A DNA stretch of 64,000 nucleotides from Aldehydirespirator sp965221605 (GTDB taxonomy: Bacteria; Actinomycetota; Acidimicrobiia; Acidimicrobiales; Aldehydirespiratoraceae): positions 124,001-188,000 of the forward strand of contig CBDCSK010000015.1 in assembly GCA_965221605.1 (NCBI GenBank), given 5' to 3'. Both the position numbers and the translations under genes were made by a program. Of the stretch, positions 51,778 through 59,354 are shown one piece after another. Every line of letters starts with the position of its first letter. The first letter of the stretch is position 1. Below the pieces are notes generated by a model, which ran no database searches, was not told where the DNA came from, and saw nothing but the letters and a program-made list of their open reading frames with translations.

Positions 51778-52937
51778 GTGCTCACGCGCGTAAGTCTTGT
51801 GGCTGTTGGTTCGGGCAGTAGGTCCATTTGAAGGGTTTGGCTCGGTTGTTGTAGTCGTCGATGTAGTCGAGGATGGCTCCGGCGAGGTCGCTGGTGTGGG
51901 CGAACTCGGCGGTGTGGAGGAGCTGTCGGGTCAGGATGGAGAACCACATCTCGATCTGGTTGAGCCAGGATGCGTGGGTGGGGGTGCGGTGCAGGAACAC
52001 TCGGTGGTGGTCCTCGAGGAACTCCTCGACGGCGGCGGTTGAGTGGGTGGCGAGGTTGTCGACGATGCAGTGCAGCTCGAGGTGGGCGGGCACCAGGGCG
52101 TCGAGTTCTGTGAGGAACGCCACGAAGTTCACCGAGCGGACCGAGTCGGTGGGCGCGGCGACGACCTCTCCGGTGGCGCACTCGAACGCGGCGAACAGCG
52201 CCTTGGTGCCGTTGCGCTGGTACTCGAACTGCTGCTGCGCGGGGCGGCCCTTGCCGCCGCCGGGGGCGGCGGGCTGCGCCGGCAGGGTCGGGTCGGCGCG
52301 GCTTCGGGCCTGTATGCCGGTCTTCTCGTCGACGCTGAACACGGCCCAGTTGTCCGGCGGCCGCAGGTAGAGGGCGCAGATGTCGGCGGCCTTGTCGTCG
52401 AAGTCGGGGTCATGCGACGTCATCCAGGACCGCACCTGCCACGGCTTGAGGCCCATCGAGGTGCAGATCCGCCAAACCTGCGAGTCCGAGATAGCGATGC
52501 CGAGGTCCTCGCGCATCACCCGGGCCACCTCCGGCATCGACATGCGCGCCTTGAGCCGGCGCCCGCCGAGCTGGCCCGGCTCGCGCGGGCGGCTCGTGAT
52601 CGTCTTGACCAGAGCCAGCCGCTCCGCGGGGCCATACACCCGCGGCCTGCCCGGCCGCGGCCGGTCCCTGAGCCCCGCGAGGCCCTCTGAGGCGTAGCGG
52701 CGCCGCCACACGTCCACCTGGTTGCGGTTCAGGCCCACCGCCGCGCCGATCACCGGCGACGACAGCCCCTCACGGGCCATCAGCACCACCTTGGCCCGCT
52801 GCCAGTCACGCCGCGGCGTCGTCGACGCCGCCACCCGCGCCTCCAGCACCGCCCGATCAGCCTCAGAAACCGCCACTGCCCTCGGCACAGTCATCACAGC
52901 ATCCTAACACAGCCATATTACTAACGCGAGTATGCAC
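51778..52937 (-). mobile_element. Complete IS630-family insertion sequence
   Basis: 1,160 bp. Ends GTGCTCACGCGCGTAAGT and, in reverse complement, GTGCATACTCGCGTTAGT. Flanked by the TA dinucleotide (51776-51777 and 52938-52939), as expected for IS630/mariner elements. Inserted in the sequence CCCTAGGAGG between two tadE-like genes. Confidence 0.92.
51782..52897 (-). CDS. IS630-family transposase
   Basis: 371 aa. N-terminal helix-turn-helix region: RRDWQRAKVVLMAREGLSSPVIGAAVGLNRNQVDVWRRRYASEG. DDE core: WAVFSVDEKTGIQARSR (first Asp), LELHCIVDNLATHSTAAVEEFLE (second Asp), HASWLNQIEMWFSILTRQLL (Glu). Full length and uninterrupted, so possibly active. Confidence 0.92.
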   Translation of the reverse strand: MMTVPRAVAVSEADRAVLEARVAASTTPRRDWQRAKVVLMAREGLSSPVIGAAVGLNRNQVDVWRRRYASEGLAGLRDRPRPGRPRVYGPAERLALVKTITSRPREPGQLGGRRLKARMSMPEVARVMREDLGIAISDSQVWRICTSMGLKPWQVRSWMTSHDPDFDDKAADICALYLRPPDNWAVFSVDEKTGIQARSRADPTLPAQPAAPGGGKGRPAQQQFEYQRNGTKALFAAFECATGEVVAAPTDSVRSVNFVAFLTELDALVPAHLELHCIVDNLATHSTAAVEEFLEDHHRVFLHRTPTHASWLNQIEMWFSILTRQLLHTAEFAHTSDLAGAILDYIDDYNNRAKPFKWTYCPNQQPQDLRA

Positions 52938-53311
52938 TAGGGCGCTGGGCAGGGGGCTTGAACGTGCCCGGTCGCCGCTGGCCGGGCTTGGGCGTAGCCG
53001 GTGACGCACACCCGGTTGTGGGTCCGGGGACCGGGCACCCGGCACGCGACGGTGACCGCGGCCGACGCTCCGGGATCATGGTGGGCGAGCACGGTGTCGG
53101 TGTGCGTGCATGCGGCCAGGGTCGCGCCCAGGGCAACCCGGGCCGCCGTGTCGGCCGCCACCGGACCGGAGTCGACCGCGGCCCGGGCTGCGAGTTCCGC
53201 TGCCACCGCGGCTCGGGTCTGGCTGTTGGAGTGCCCGCCGACGAAGGCCACCGCCCAGAGGGCCAGCGCCACGACCGGCGCGGCCATCACCAGCGCCACT
53301 GCCTCATCCAT
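52937..53311 (-). CDS. TadE-like pilus protein (second tad locus)
   Basis: 124 aa. An N-terminal helix AVALVMAAPVVALALWAVAFVGG is followed by SQTRAAVAAELAARAAVDSG, the TadE helix pattern. Cys residues (LAACTHTD, VACRVPG, RVCVTG, APCPAP) suggest disulfides outside the cell. Its TAG stop is formed by the IS630 target TA plus one IS base, and the uninterrupted locus would have had the same TAG. The start region is duplicated: an 18-bp TGCCTCATCCATGGCGCG recurs 39 bp upstream. Confidence 0.65.
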   Translation of the reverse strand: MDEAVALVMAAPVVALALWAVAFVGGHSNSQTRAAVAAELAARAAVDSGPVAADTAARVALGATLAACTHTDTVLAHHDPGASAAVTVACRVPGPRTHNRVCVTGYAQARPAATGHVQAPCPAP

Positions 53312-53431
53312 GGCGCGGTCTCATCGGTGCTATTGCCTCATCCATGGCGCGGCCTACCCCGCGGCGCGACTTCACCGGTGGTCCGGCTGCGGCCAGCGCT
53401 GGTCCAGGCTGAAGTCGCCTGACCGTGAGCG

Positions 53432-53848
53432 CTAGCACGTCGGCGTGAGCGTCCAGCCGGCTGCAACCGCGGCCCGGGTGGGCGCGCAGGCGACCGCGGT
53501 CGCCTCCAACCATCTTCGGGCTCCGGCCGCTCCGACCCGCACCGAGGCCACCACCGTGCACCCGGCATCGGTGGCCAGCGTGTAGTCGGTGGCCGTCGCG
53601 GCCGAGCTGCTCGCCGTGCGGGCCGCAGCCGCCCGGGCGGCGGCGGTGACCGCGGCCTCCCACTGGGGACCGGAGTCGGTGCAGTCCCAGTCGGCGGCGT
53701 CGAGCGCCTGGGCGGCGGCCGTGGCTGCCGCCAGCGCCGCACCGGAGGCGGTGATGCGGGCGACCTGGTGGATGTAGACGCCGAACAGGAGCGCCACGAC
53801 GACGAACACCACTCCGACGGTGCGCAGGGCCCCGATCGCGGTTTCCAT
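53432..53848 (-). CDS. TadE/TadG-like pilus protein (second tad locus)
   Basis: 138 aa. METAIGALRTVGVVFVVVALLFGVYIHQVARITASGAALAAATAAAQALDAA shows the TadE helix followed by an Ala-rich helix. A Cys-containing exterior part follows (DWDCTDSG, DAGCTVVAS, VACAPTR, TPTC). It lacks a clear prepilin peptidase site. Likely a minor pseudopilin. It sits between the small pilin-like gene and the next tadE-like gene. Confidence 0.65.
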   Translation of the reverse strand: METAIGALRTVGVVFVVVALLFGVYIHQVARITASGAALAAATAAAQALDAADWDCTDSGPQWEAAVTAAARAAAARTASSSAATATDYTLATDAGCTVVASVRVGAAGARRWLEATAVACAPTRAAVAAGWTLTPTC

Positions 53849-53896
53849 CGTTCGTGCGGCTGGGCGCCTTCGGAGTGTCGGCTGGGGCTAGGCGGG

Positions 53897-54097
53897 CTAC
53901 GTGCACTTGTTGCTCGCCCAAGTGCCGCCGACTGCCTTGCACAGGTTCGCGTGCTTGATCTGGCTCTTGTCGGCTGCGGGGTCCGCAGCCGGGTCGGGAG
54001 TGTTCTCGCCGACCACCTGCCAGGTGAAGAGCACGACGGCGGCGGTGACGGCGATGGTGGCGGCGAGCATGATGATCTTGGCAACGGGTGAGTCCAT
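53897..54097 (-). CDS. Small pilin-like protein (second tad locus)
   Basis: 66 aa, ATG with an AAGGAG ribosome site. DSPVAKIIMLAATIAVTAAVVLFTWQVVGE is a single hydrophobic helix near the N-terminus. Then comes an Asp/Pro/Ala linker and a C-terminal NLCKAVGGTWASNKCT with a Cys pair. It occupies the pilin position after tadC but has no G-x4-E prepilin site, so processing and role are uncertain. Confidence 0.6.
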   Translation of the reverse strand: MDSPVAKIIMLAATIAVTAAVVLFTWQVVGENTPDPAADPAADKSQIKHANLCKAVGGTWASNKCT

Positions 54098-54154
54098 CGG
54101 GATGTCTCCTTGGTGAGCTTTGGATGACTGTCTGGGAGGGCCCGAGCGCGGGGC

Positions 54155-54877
54155 TCACAGGCCGATACTCGTGCTGGCCAGCAGTGCCAGCACAACGACC
54201 GCGCTGGCTGTGACGGCCGCGAGGGTGGCTGTGCCGGTGACGGCCCGCCCGAGCGCCTCGATGCGGACCCGGCGGTCGTCCTCTAGCGCCTTGACGGCTT
54301 GGGAGATGAGCCGGTCGATGAGATCGGTGGCCCCTGCGCCGCCCCGGTCGGCCGCCGCCAGGGTGGCCACCAGCGTCTCGGCCGTTGACCCGGCAAAGTG
54401 CCCGACTGCGGCGGCGAGAGGGTCGCGCCCCGCGGCCAGGGCCAGGTTGATGGTGGTGGCCGCAGGGGCGAAGGCGGGCGTCCTCACTCGCTCGGCCGCG
54501 GCCACCGCGGCGTCGTTGATGGGCCGGCCCGCTGCGCAGTACAGCCGGGTCCGGCGCAACCACTCCAGCAATGCCCCGTCCCGCTGGGAGCGGAAGCCGG
54601 CCAGGACGAGACCCCGTAGCAGCGGCGCCGTCGCCACCGGAGCCCACAGCCCGACAGCCGCGGCGGCCAGCGTGCCCGCTCGAACGCTTGCCATAGCGGC
54701 CCCAACGATGAGCACCAGCCCGGACACGGCGACAGTCGCGGCCGCGGTAGCGACCCGCAGCCGTGCCGGGGGCCATCCGACCGCGGCCAGCTCGACGGTG
54801 CCGGTCGGCCGCGGCGCGTCAGAGAGCGCGAGCCGCAGAGCGGCCGCGGTGCCCGCTGCCACGGTCAGCCAGATCAT
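54155..54877 (-). CDS. TadC-like pilus assembly membrane protein (second tad locus)
   Basis: 240 aa. Helices VATAAATVAVSGLVLIVGAAM and the C-terminal GTATLAAVTASAVVVLALLAS. The middle T2SF region has LLEWLRRTRLYCAAGRPINDAAVAAAERV, AAGRDPLAAAVGHFAGSTAETLV and GATDLIDRLISQAVKALEDDRRVRIEALGRAV. Only weakly similar to the tadC at 5678, so the two loci are not recent duplicates. Confidence 0.72.
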   Translation of the reverse strand: MIWLTVAAGTAAALRLALSDAPRPTGTVELAAVGWPPARLRVATAAATVAVSGLVLIVGAAMASVRAGTLAAAAVGLWAPVATAPLLRGLVLAGFRSQRDGALLEWLRRTRLYCAAGRPINDAAVAAAERVRTPAFAPAATTINLALAAGRDPLAAAVGHFAGSTAETLVATLAAADRGGAGATDLIDRLISQAVKALEDDRRVRIEALGRAVTGTATLAAVTASAVVVLALLASTSIGL

Positions 54878-55041
54878 CGCGGGCCTGCCGAGCGGAGCGA
54901 GCGGCGACTCTTCGCGGGAACTCTGCGGAGCCCGCCGCGGTTCATCGCGGGCCTCCGGGGTCGGTGCCGCGACTCATCGCGACCCTCCCGAGGGGACGGC
55001 GCCGCGGCCGATCGCCGGTACTTCGGGGTCGGCGGCGCGGT
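54878..55041. repeat. Short imperfect repeats between tadC-like and tadB-like genes
   Basis: The gap is made of imperfect direct copies of GGGGTCGGNGNCGCGNNTCATCGC (near 54957-54981 and 55028-55046) and related GCGGTTCATCGCGGGCCTCC. No gene seen. The tadB-like stop codon lies in the last copy. Confidence 0.5.
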
Positions 55042-55854
55042 TCATCGCCAGCCTCCGGCCCGGGCGATGGCGCGGGCGGGCAGCAGCACCCGGGCACTGA
55101 GCACCGCCACCACCGCGGATCCCCCCAGGAGCAGCATGGCGCCGCCGGGCCCGGCCAGCCACGCGCCCACGTCGTCGGCGCTCCACGCCGCGCCGGCCAC
55201 CAGTCCCGCGCCGAGCACCACAACGAGGGCAAGGGTGGGCATGGTGGCGGCGACCCGGGCGTGGAACATCCGGGCCGTGGCCGCAGCCTGGGAGGCCTCC
55301 TGCTCCAGCACCTCAACGGTCTCGACCCACCGGCCGCCGCCCTCGGCCGAGATGGAGACCAGATCGGCCAGGGAGCGGGCCGCCGAGGAGGGCACCCGAG
55401 CCGCGAACCGCTCAGCGGCGACATCGACTCCGACCGCCTCGCAGTCGGCGGCCAATGCCGTCGCGGCCCTGCCGATCGAGCCGCTGACCAGGGGCGCAGC
55501 CCGCCCGATGGCGTCGGTGACGGTGACCGCGACCGACGCCTGGTTGGCGAGCACGCCCGCGAGGCGGGCAACACCGGTGGCCGTGGAGTTCCAGCGCCTC
55601 GAAGCCAGCAGGACCTTGACCGCTGCGGCGCACACCACCGCGCTGATCGCCGCGGCGGCACCGTGGCCGGGGGAGAGGCCCGCAGCCACCGCGAGGGTGG
55701 CGGCCACGGCCCCGCCCACCGCCTCGATGGGGATGCCGCGGCGTCGTAGGCCCGTCCCGGTCCGCATCGACCAGCGAGTGCCGGATGCGGGCCACAACAC
55801 GACCCCGATGACCAGCGCTCCGCCGGCGGTGATGATCCATCCGGCGGCGCTCAC
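55042..55854 (-). CDS. TadB-like pilus assembly membrane protein (second tad locus)
   Basis: 270 aa from GTG 55854, in a GTGA overlap with the ATPase stop. N-terminal helix VSAAGWIITAGGALVIGVVLWPA, a second hydrophobic region, then T2SF: ARLAGVLANQASVAVTVTDAIGRAAPLV, RVPSSAARSLADLVSISAEGGGRWVETVEVLEQEAS. C-terminal helices TLALVVVLGAGLVAGAAW and GAMLLLGGSAVVAVLSARVLL. Confidence 0.75.
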   Translation of the reverse strand: MSAAGWIITAGGALVIGVVLWPASGTRWSMRTGTGLRRRGIPIEAVGGAVAATLAVAAGLSPGHGAAAAISAVVCAAAVKVLLASRRWNSTATGVARLAGVLANQASVAVTVTDAIGRAAPLVSGSIGRAATALAADCEAVGVDVAAERFAARVPSSAARSLADLVSISAEGGGRWVETVEVLEQEASQAAATARMFHARVAATMPTLALVVVLGAGLVAGAAWSADDVGAWLAGPGGAMLLLGGSAVVAVLSARVLLPARAIARAGGWR

Positions 55855-57593
55855 CGGACACGCTCGCTGACGTAGTCGGCGGCCTGGCCGTTGCCGGTTG
55901 TGAGGCCCTGGGCAACCACCAAGCGGTCGCCGGCGATCGACGGCCAGGAAGGAACCCGAGTCGCCACCCCGCCGCCCGCGGCCACCCCACCTGCAGCGAG
56001 CCCACCGGCGGCGACCCCACCTGCCGCGACCCCGTCTGTGGCGGCCTGGCCGTCGGAGATTCCAGCGGCGCGATACACGTCGGCTATGCGGCCCGTCGGG
56101 ACCGACACCGGCACCGCCCAGCGCTCGCCGGGCATCAACCGCCACAGACCGCGGGTCTCGACCGCGCCCCCGGCGGACATGCCGGTGATCTGGGTCACGT
56201 CTGCGATGACCCGTTCACCGGCGTGGTTCCGGCCCATCCACACCAGCAGGTGCACCGCAATCGCGATCGAGCGCCGGGCCAGGCCCTCGTCGGCGCCCTC
56301 CGAGGTGGCATAGGCGGTGAGCTTCTCGAGCACGCCCTCTCCGGGAGGGGAGTGCAGCGTGACCAGGCACCCGTCGAGACCCGACGACATGGCGTCGAGC
56401 AGGGCCATGGTGCCCTCACCCCGAACCTCGCCCACCACCAGCTTCGAGCTGTTGGCCCGCTTGGCGTCGCGCACGTGGTCGGCCATCGAGTGCTTGCCCA
56501 CGCCGTCGTTGTTGGCGTCGCGGGTGAGGCGCTCGTAGGCGTTGGGATGGATGCCGTACTCCCGCAGGCGCAGTTCGGGCGTGTCCTCGATGGTGTCGAT
56601 GCGCTCGTCGGGGGGAACCTGGGCCAGCAGCGCCTGGCACAGGGTGGTCTTGCCGCCGCCCATCGCCGCGGCCACCACCACGTTGGCCCGGACCTCGCCG
56701 GCGGCCGCCTCCACCAGCACCGAGGCCAGCTCCTGGCTGCAGAGCCCCAACTCGGCCAGGGTCCGCCCACCGGCCATATTGGAACGCAGCACCAGCGTCG
56801 GCGGCGAGCACACGAACGCCTCGGCGTGCAGCCGCCAGCGAGCGCCTATGCGGGTGTCGAGGCGCGGGTCGAGTTCGTCGAACCGCTGGGGCCGCCCGCC
56901 CGAGTAGGCGGCCAGGAAGCGGCATGCGGCCACCAGCTCGTCGTCGGTATCGAACGGCGATGAGCGGCTCTCGCGGGTTCCGTCCGAGAACTCGACCACC
57001 ATCGACTCCCCGCCCCGGATCTGGAACTCCTCCACCTCGCCCTCGTCCAGGAGGCCGCGCAGGCGGTGGGCGGCCGCCGCGGCCGCAGACTCGCGGCGCA
57101 CGGTCGCGTCGGCTCCGTCCATGCGCTGGGGCGCCGCCGCCAGCGAGCCCAGCGAGCGGCCCAGGCGGTGCAGCTTCCTCTCGGACCGCTTGGTCGGCAA
57201 CGGCGGCACCGCTCTGACCACCCGGACTCCGGCCAGCACCCGCAGCTCGGCGGTGTCCACGTCGTGGTTCGATATGACGACCAGCGCGATCGGCACCCTG
57301 GACGCCGGCCCCGCATTCAGGCCCAGCCGGCTGCGCAGGCCCCGGCTCGACCCGCCCGTCACCCACACCACCCCCGCGGCGGCAGCCGCCGCGGCCCGCA
57401 GCACGGTCTCGCTCTCGGCCGGATCGACCGCGGCTACCGACGCCCGGTCAGGCGCCGCCGCCAGTGCCGGGTCGGCCAGCGACCCGCCCACCACGGCGTC
57501 GGGCGCCGAAGCCCGGACACCCTCGATGATGGTGCGAACGACCCAGCCGGCGGCATGGAGATCAAGATCGCGGTCGGCTGAGACCATCAGCAC
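55851..57593 (-). CDS. CpaF-type secretion ATPase with an N-terminal CpaE-like region
   Basis: 580 aa. Residues about 1-140 look like a degenerate CpaE/MinD fold without a P-loop (VVWVTGGSSRGLRSRLGLNAG and VPIALVVISNHDVDTAELRVL). From about 170 on is a CpaF ATPase: EVEEFQIRGGESMVVEF, Walker A AAMGGGKTTLCQALL, DTIEDTPELRL, KLVVGEVRGEGTMALLDAMSSGLDGCLVTLHS. The last 60 aa include five AAGG-type repeats (VAAGGVAAGGLAAGGVAAGG). The GTG start is 6 bp after the SAF gene. It is the motor of the second tad locus. Confidence 0.83.
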   Translation of the reverse strand: MLMVSADRDLDLHAAGWVVRTIIEGVRASAPDAVVGGSLADPALAAAPDRASVAAVDPAESETVLRAAAAAAAGVVWVTGGSSRGLRSRLGLNAGPASRVPIALVVISNHDVDTAELRVLAGVRVVRAVPPLPTKRSERKLHRLGRSLGSLAAAPQRMDGADATVRRESAAAAAAHRLRGLLDEGEVEEFQIRGGESMVVEFSDGTRESRSSPFDTDDELVAACRFLAAYSGGRPQRFDELDPRLDTRIGARWRLHAEAFVCSPPTLVLRSNMAGGRTLAELGLCSQELASVLVEAAAGEVRANVVVAAAMGGGKTTLCQALLAQVPPDERIDTIEDTPELRLREYGIHPNAYERLTRDANNDGVGKHSMADHVRDAKRANSSKLVVGEVRGEGTMALLDAMSSGLDGCLVTLHSPPGEGVLEKLTAYATSEGADEGLARRSIAIAVHLLVWMGRNHAGERVIADVTQITGMSAGGAVETRGLWRLMPGERWAVPVSVPTGRIADVYRAAGISDGQAATDGVAAGGVAAGGLAAGGVAAGGGVATRVPSWPSIAGDRLVVAQGLTTGNGQAADYVSERVR

Positions 57594-57599
57594 TTCACG

Positions 57600-58208
57600 T
57601 CACTCCCCGAGGTGGACGACCGTGTAGGCGGCATCGTCCGGGCATCCGGGCCAGCCCGCGGCCGGCGCCTCCCATATCCACCACACCGCCGGGCCCAGCC
57701 GCGCCGCCAGCTCAGGCCCGGCCTCCACCACCACGCTGCCGTCACCGGCGGCCACGATGGGCATGACCGCGGCGGCGCACCCTCCCGGCTCGGCCGCCAG
57801 CACTGCGGTCGCCCCGGTCGCGGGACCCGGATCGGGCCACAGCGACGGGTCGATCGCCACCGCCATCAGCGCGGCCGACGGGTCCGCCGCGGAAGCGGTG
57901 CCTGGCCCGGCCAGCAGGCCCTCCGGCAGGACCGTCCCGGTGGGCACCGCCACCGCAGGCACCCGCCCGTCGAGCTCGGCGGGGGTCACGAACAGCGCGG
58001 CGGCCTTCTCGGGCATCTCGACGGTCACGAATTGGCCGGGCTCGCGGTGTGCCGCCCAGTCCTCGGCAGTCGCGACGACCTGCACCGCAGGCTCGGAAGG
58101 CTCGGGCCGTCCGAACAGCCACACCGACACGGCCACGGCCACGACGATCAAAGCCGCGGCCGTGAGCCTCCGGGCCCGACCCGACAACGGTGCAGCGCTC
58201 CTGGCCAT
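57600..58208 (-). CDS. SAF-domain pilus assembly protein (CpaB/RcpC-like)
   Basis: 202 aa from ATG 58208 (AGGAG ribosome site). One N-terminal membrane helix (LTAAALIVVAVAVSVWLFG), then an SAF-like region: VQVVATAEDWAAHREPGQFVTVEMPEKAAALFVTPAELDGRVPAVAVPTGTVLPEGLL. A C-terminal Ala/Pro-rich domain follows. In Tad systems CpaB/RcpC proteins have this layout. First gene of the second tad operon; the first operon in this window has no counterpart. Confidence 0.7.
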   Translation of the reverse strand: MARSAAPLSGRARRLTAAALIVVAVAVSVWLFGRPEPSEPAVQVVATAEDWAAHREPGQFVTVEMPEKAAALFVTPAELDGRVPAVAVPTGTVLPEGLLAGPGTASAADPSAALMAVAIDPSLWPDPGPATGATAVLAAEPGGCAAAVMPIVAAGDGSVVVEAGPELAARLGPAVWWIWEAPAAGWPGCPDDAAYTVVHLGE

Positions 58209-58430
58209 CGGCAACTCCTAAGCGATCGGCGCAGGACCGGACTTGATAGACAATTTGAATGATTGAAACATCATGGAGAAGCATTCAATGCCCGTTTTTC
58301 CGGGATTGCAACCTCTCTAAGGATTTTTCATGGAGTTACAGCATCATCTGCTGCGAGACACGAGGCCAGGATCGGCCGGGAACGGCGCTCGTCGATCGTC
58401 CATCGCGGCTGGGGTGGTAGCTTCGATCAG
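58209..58430. promoter_or_regulatory. AT-rich divergent promoter region between the second tad locus and hpnC
   Basis: 222 bp with an AT-rich core at 58238-58340, the only such stretch near these genes. On the plus strand TTGATA (58240-58245) is followed 17 bp later by AAACAT, a weak match to a sigma-70 promoter. A CCCGTTTTTCCGGG hairpin-like element lies near 58291. No gene seen, although the plus frame is open from 58263. Confidence 0.4.
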
Positions 58431-59354
58431 GTGAGGGCATCCCCGCCGCCGGGCATGCCGGCGGAACCCGGTGGGGAGTCGACCGGGGCGGAGGCTGTCG
58501 ACCGTCATGTCGGCCTCGAATCGATCATGTCCCGGGCCGGCAGCGAGAACTTCCCCGTCGCGTTGCGCCTGCTGCCCCGGGCCGTGCGGGACCATCTGAA
58601 GGCCATCTACGGGTACGCCCGGCTGGTCGACAACCTCGGCGACGAGTACCCCGGCGACCGCCATGCGGCCCTCGGCTGGGTCGAGCACCAGCTCGACAGC
58701 CTCTTCGCCGGAGACCCGCGCCACGAGGCCTTCGTCCAGCTGGCGCCGACCGTGCAGCGCTTCGGGCTGGCCCGACAGCCCTTCGACCAGCTGCTGGCCG
58801 CCAACCGGCTCGACCAGCACAAGTCCCGCTACGAGGACTTCGACGAGCTGCTCGGGTACTGCAAACTGTCGGCCAACCCCGTCGGGCATCTCGTGCTGGC
58901 CGTCTTCGAGGCCTCCACGCCCGACCGGGTGGCCGCCTCCGACGACGTGTGCAGCGGGCTGCAGGTGCTGGAGCACCTCCAGGACGTGGCCGAGGACGCC
59001 GCCCAGGGCCGCGTATACCTGCCCGCCGACGACATGGAGCACTTCGGCGTCACCGCCGACGACCTGCGGGCCCCCGCGGCGGCCGCGAGCCTCAGAGGCC
59101 TGGTCGCCTACGAGGCCAGCCGGGCCCGGGCCATGCTCGAGCGGGGCAGACCGCTGGTGGCGTCGCTGCGGGGATCGGCCCGGCTGGCCGTGGCCGGGTT
59201 CGTGGCCGGAGGGCTCGCCAACCTCGATGCGCTCGAGGCCGCCGGCTTCGACGTGCTGGGCCGGACCCCCAAGGCCGGCCCGGCCCGGGTGCTGGGCCGG
59301 CTGGCCGGCGTGTACCTGCCGAGCCCGGTCCGGCGCGGGACGAGCCCGGCGTGA
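58431..59354 (+). CDS. hpnC: Squalene synthase HpnC (hydroxysqualene synthase)
   Basis: 307 aa from GTG 58431; the open frame extends to 58263 but the extra residues have no domain. Trans-isoprenyl diphosphate synthase fold: ENFPVALRLLPRAVRDHLKAIYGYARLVDNLGDEYPGD, with the first Asp-rich motif, then CSGLQVLEHLQDVAEDAAQGRVYLPADDM with the second. In the HpnCDE route, HpnD makes presqualene diphosphate, HpnC converts it to hydroxysqualene and HpnE reduces this to squalene. Coupled to hpnD. Confidence 0.88.
   Translation: MRASPPPGMPAEPGGESTGAEAVDRHVGLESIMSRAGSENFPVALRLLPRAVRDHLKAIYGYARLVDNLGDEYPGDRHAALGWVEHQLDSLFAGDPRHEAFVQLAPTVQRFGLARQPFDQLLAANRLDQHKSRYEDFDELLGYCKLSANPVGHLVLAVFEASTPDRVAASDDVCSGLQVLEHLQDVAEDAAQGRVYLPADDMEHFGVTADDLRAPAAAASLRGLVAYEASRARAMLERGRPLVASLRGSARLAVAGFVAGGLANLDALEAAGFDVLGRTPKAGPARVLGRLAGVYLPSPVRRGTSPA

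Noticed and set aside
58263..58430. N-terminal extension of hpnC from ATG 58263
   Set aside because: The extra 56 residues have no domain, are encoded by the AT-rich promoter region, and would be unusual for HpnC.
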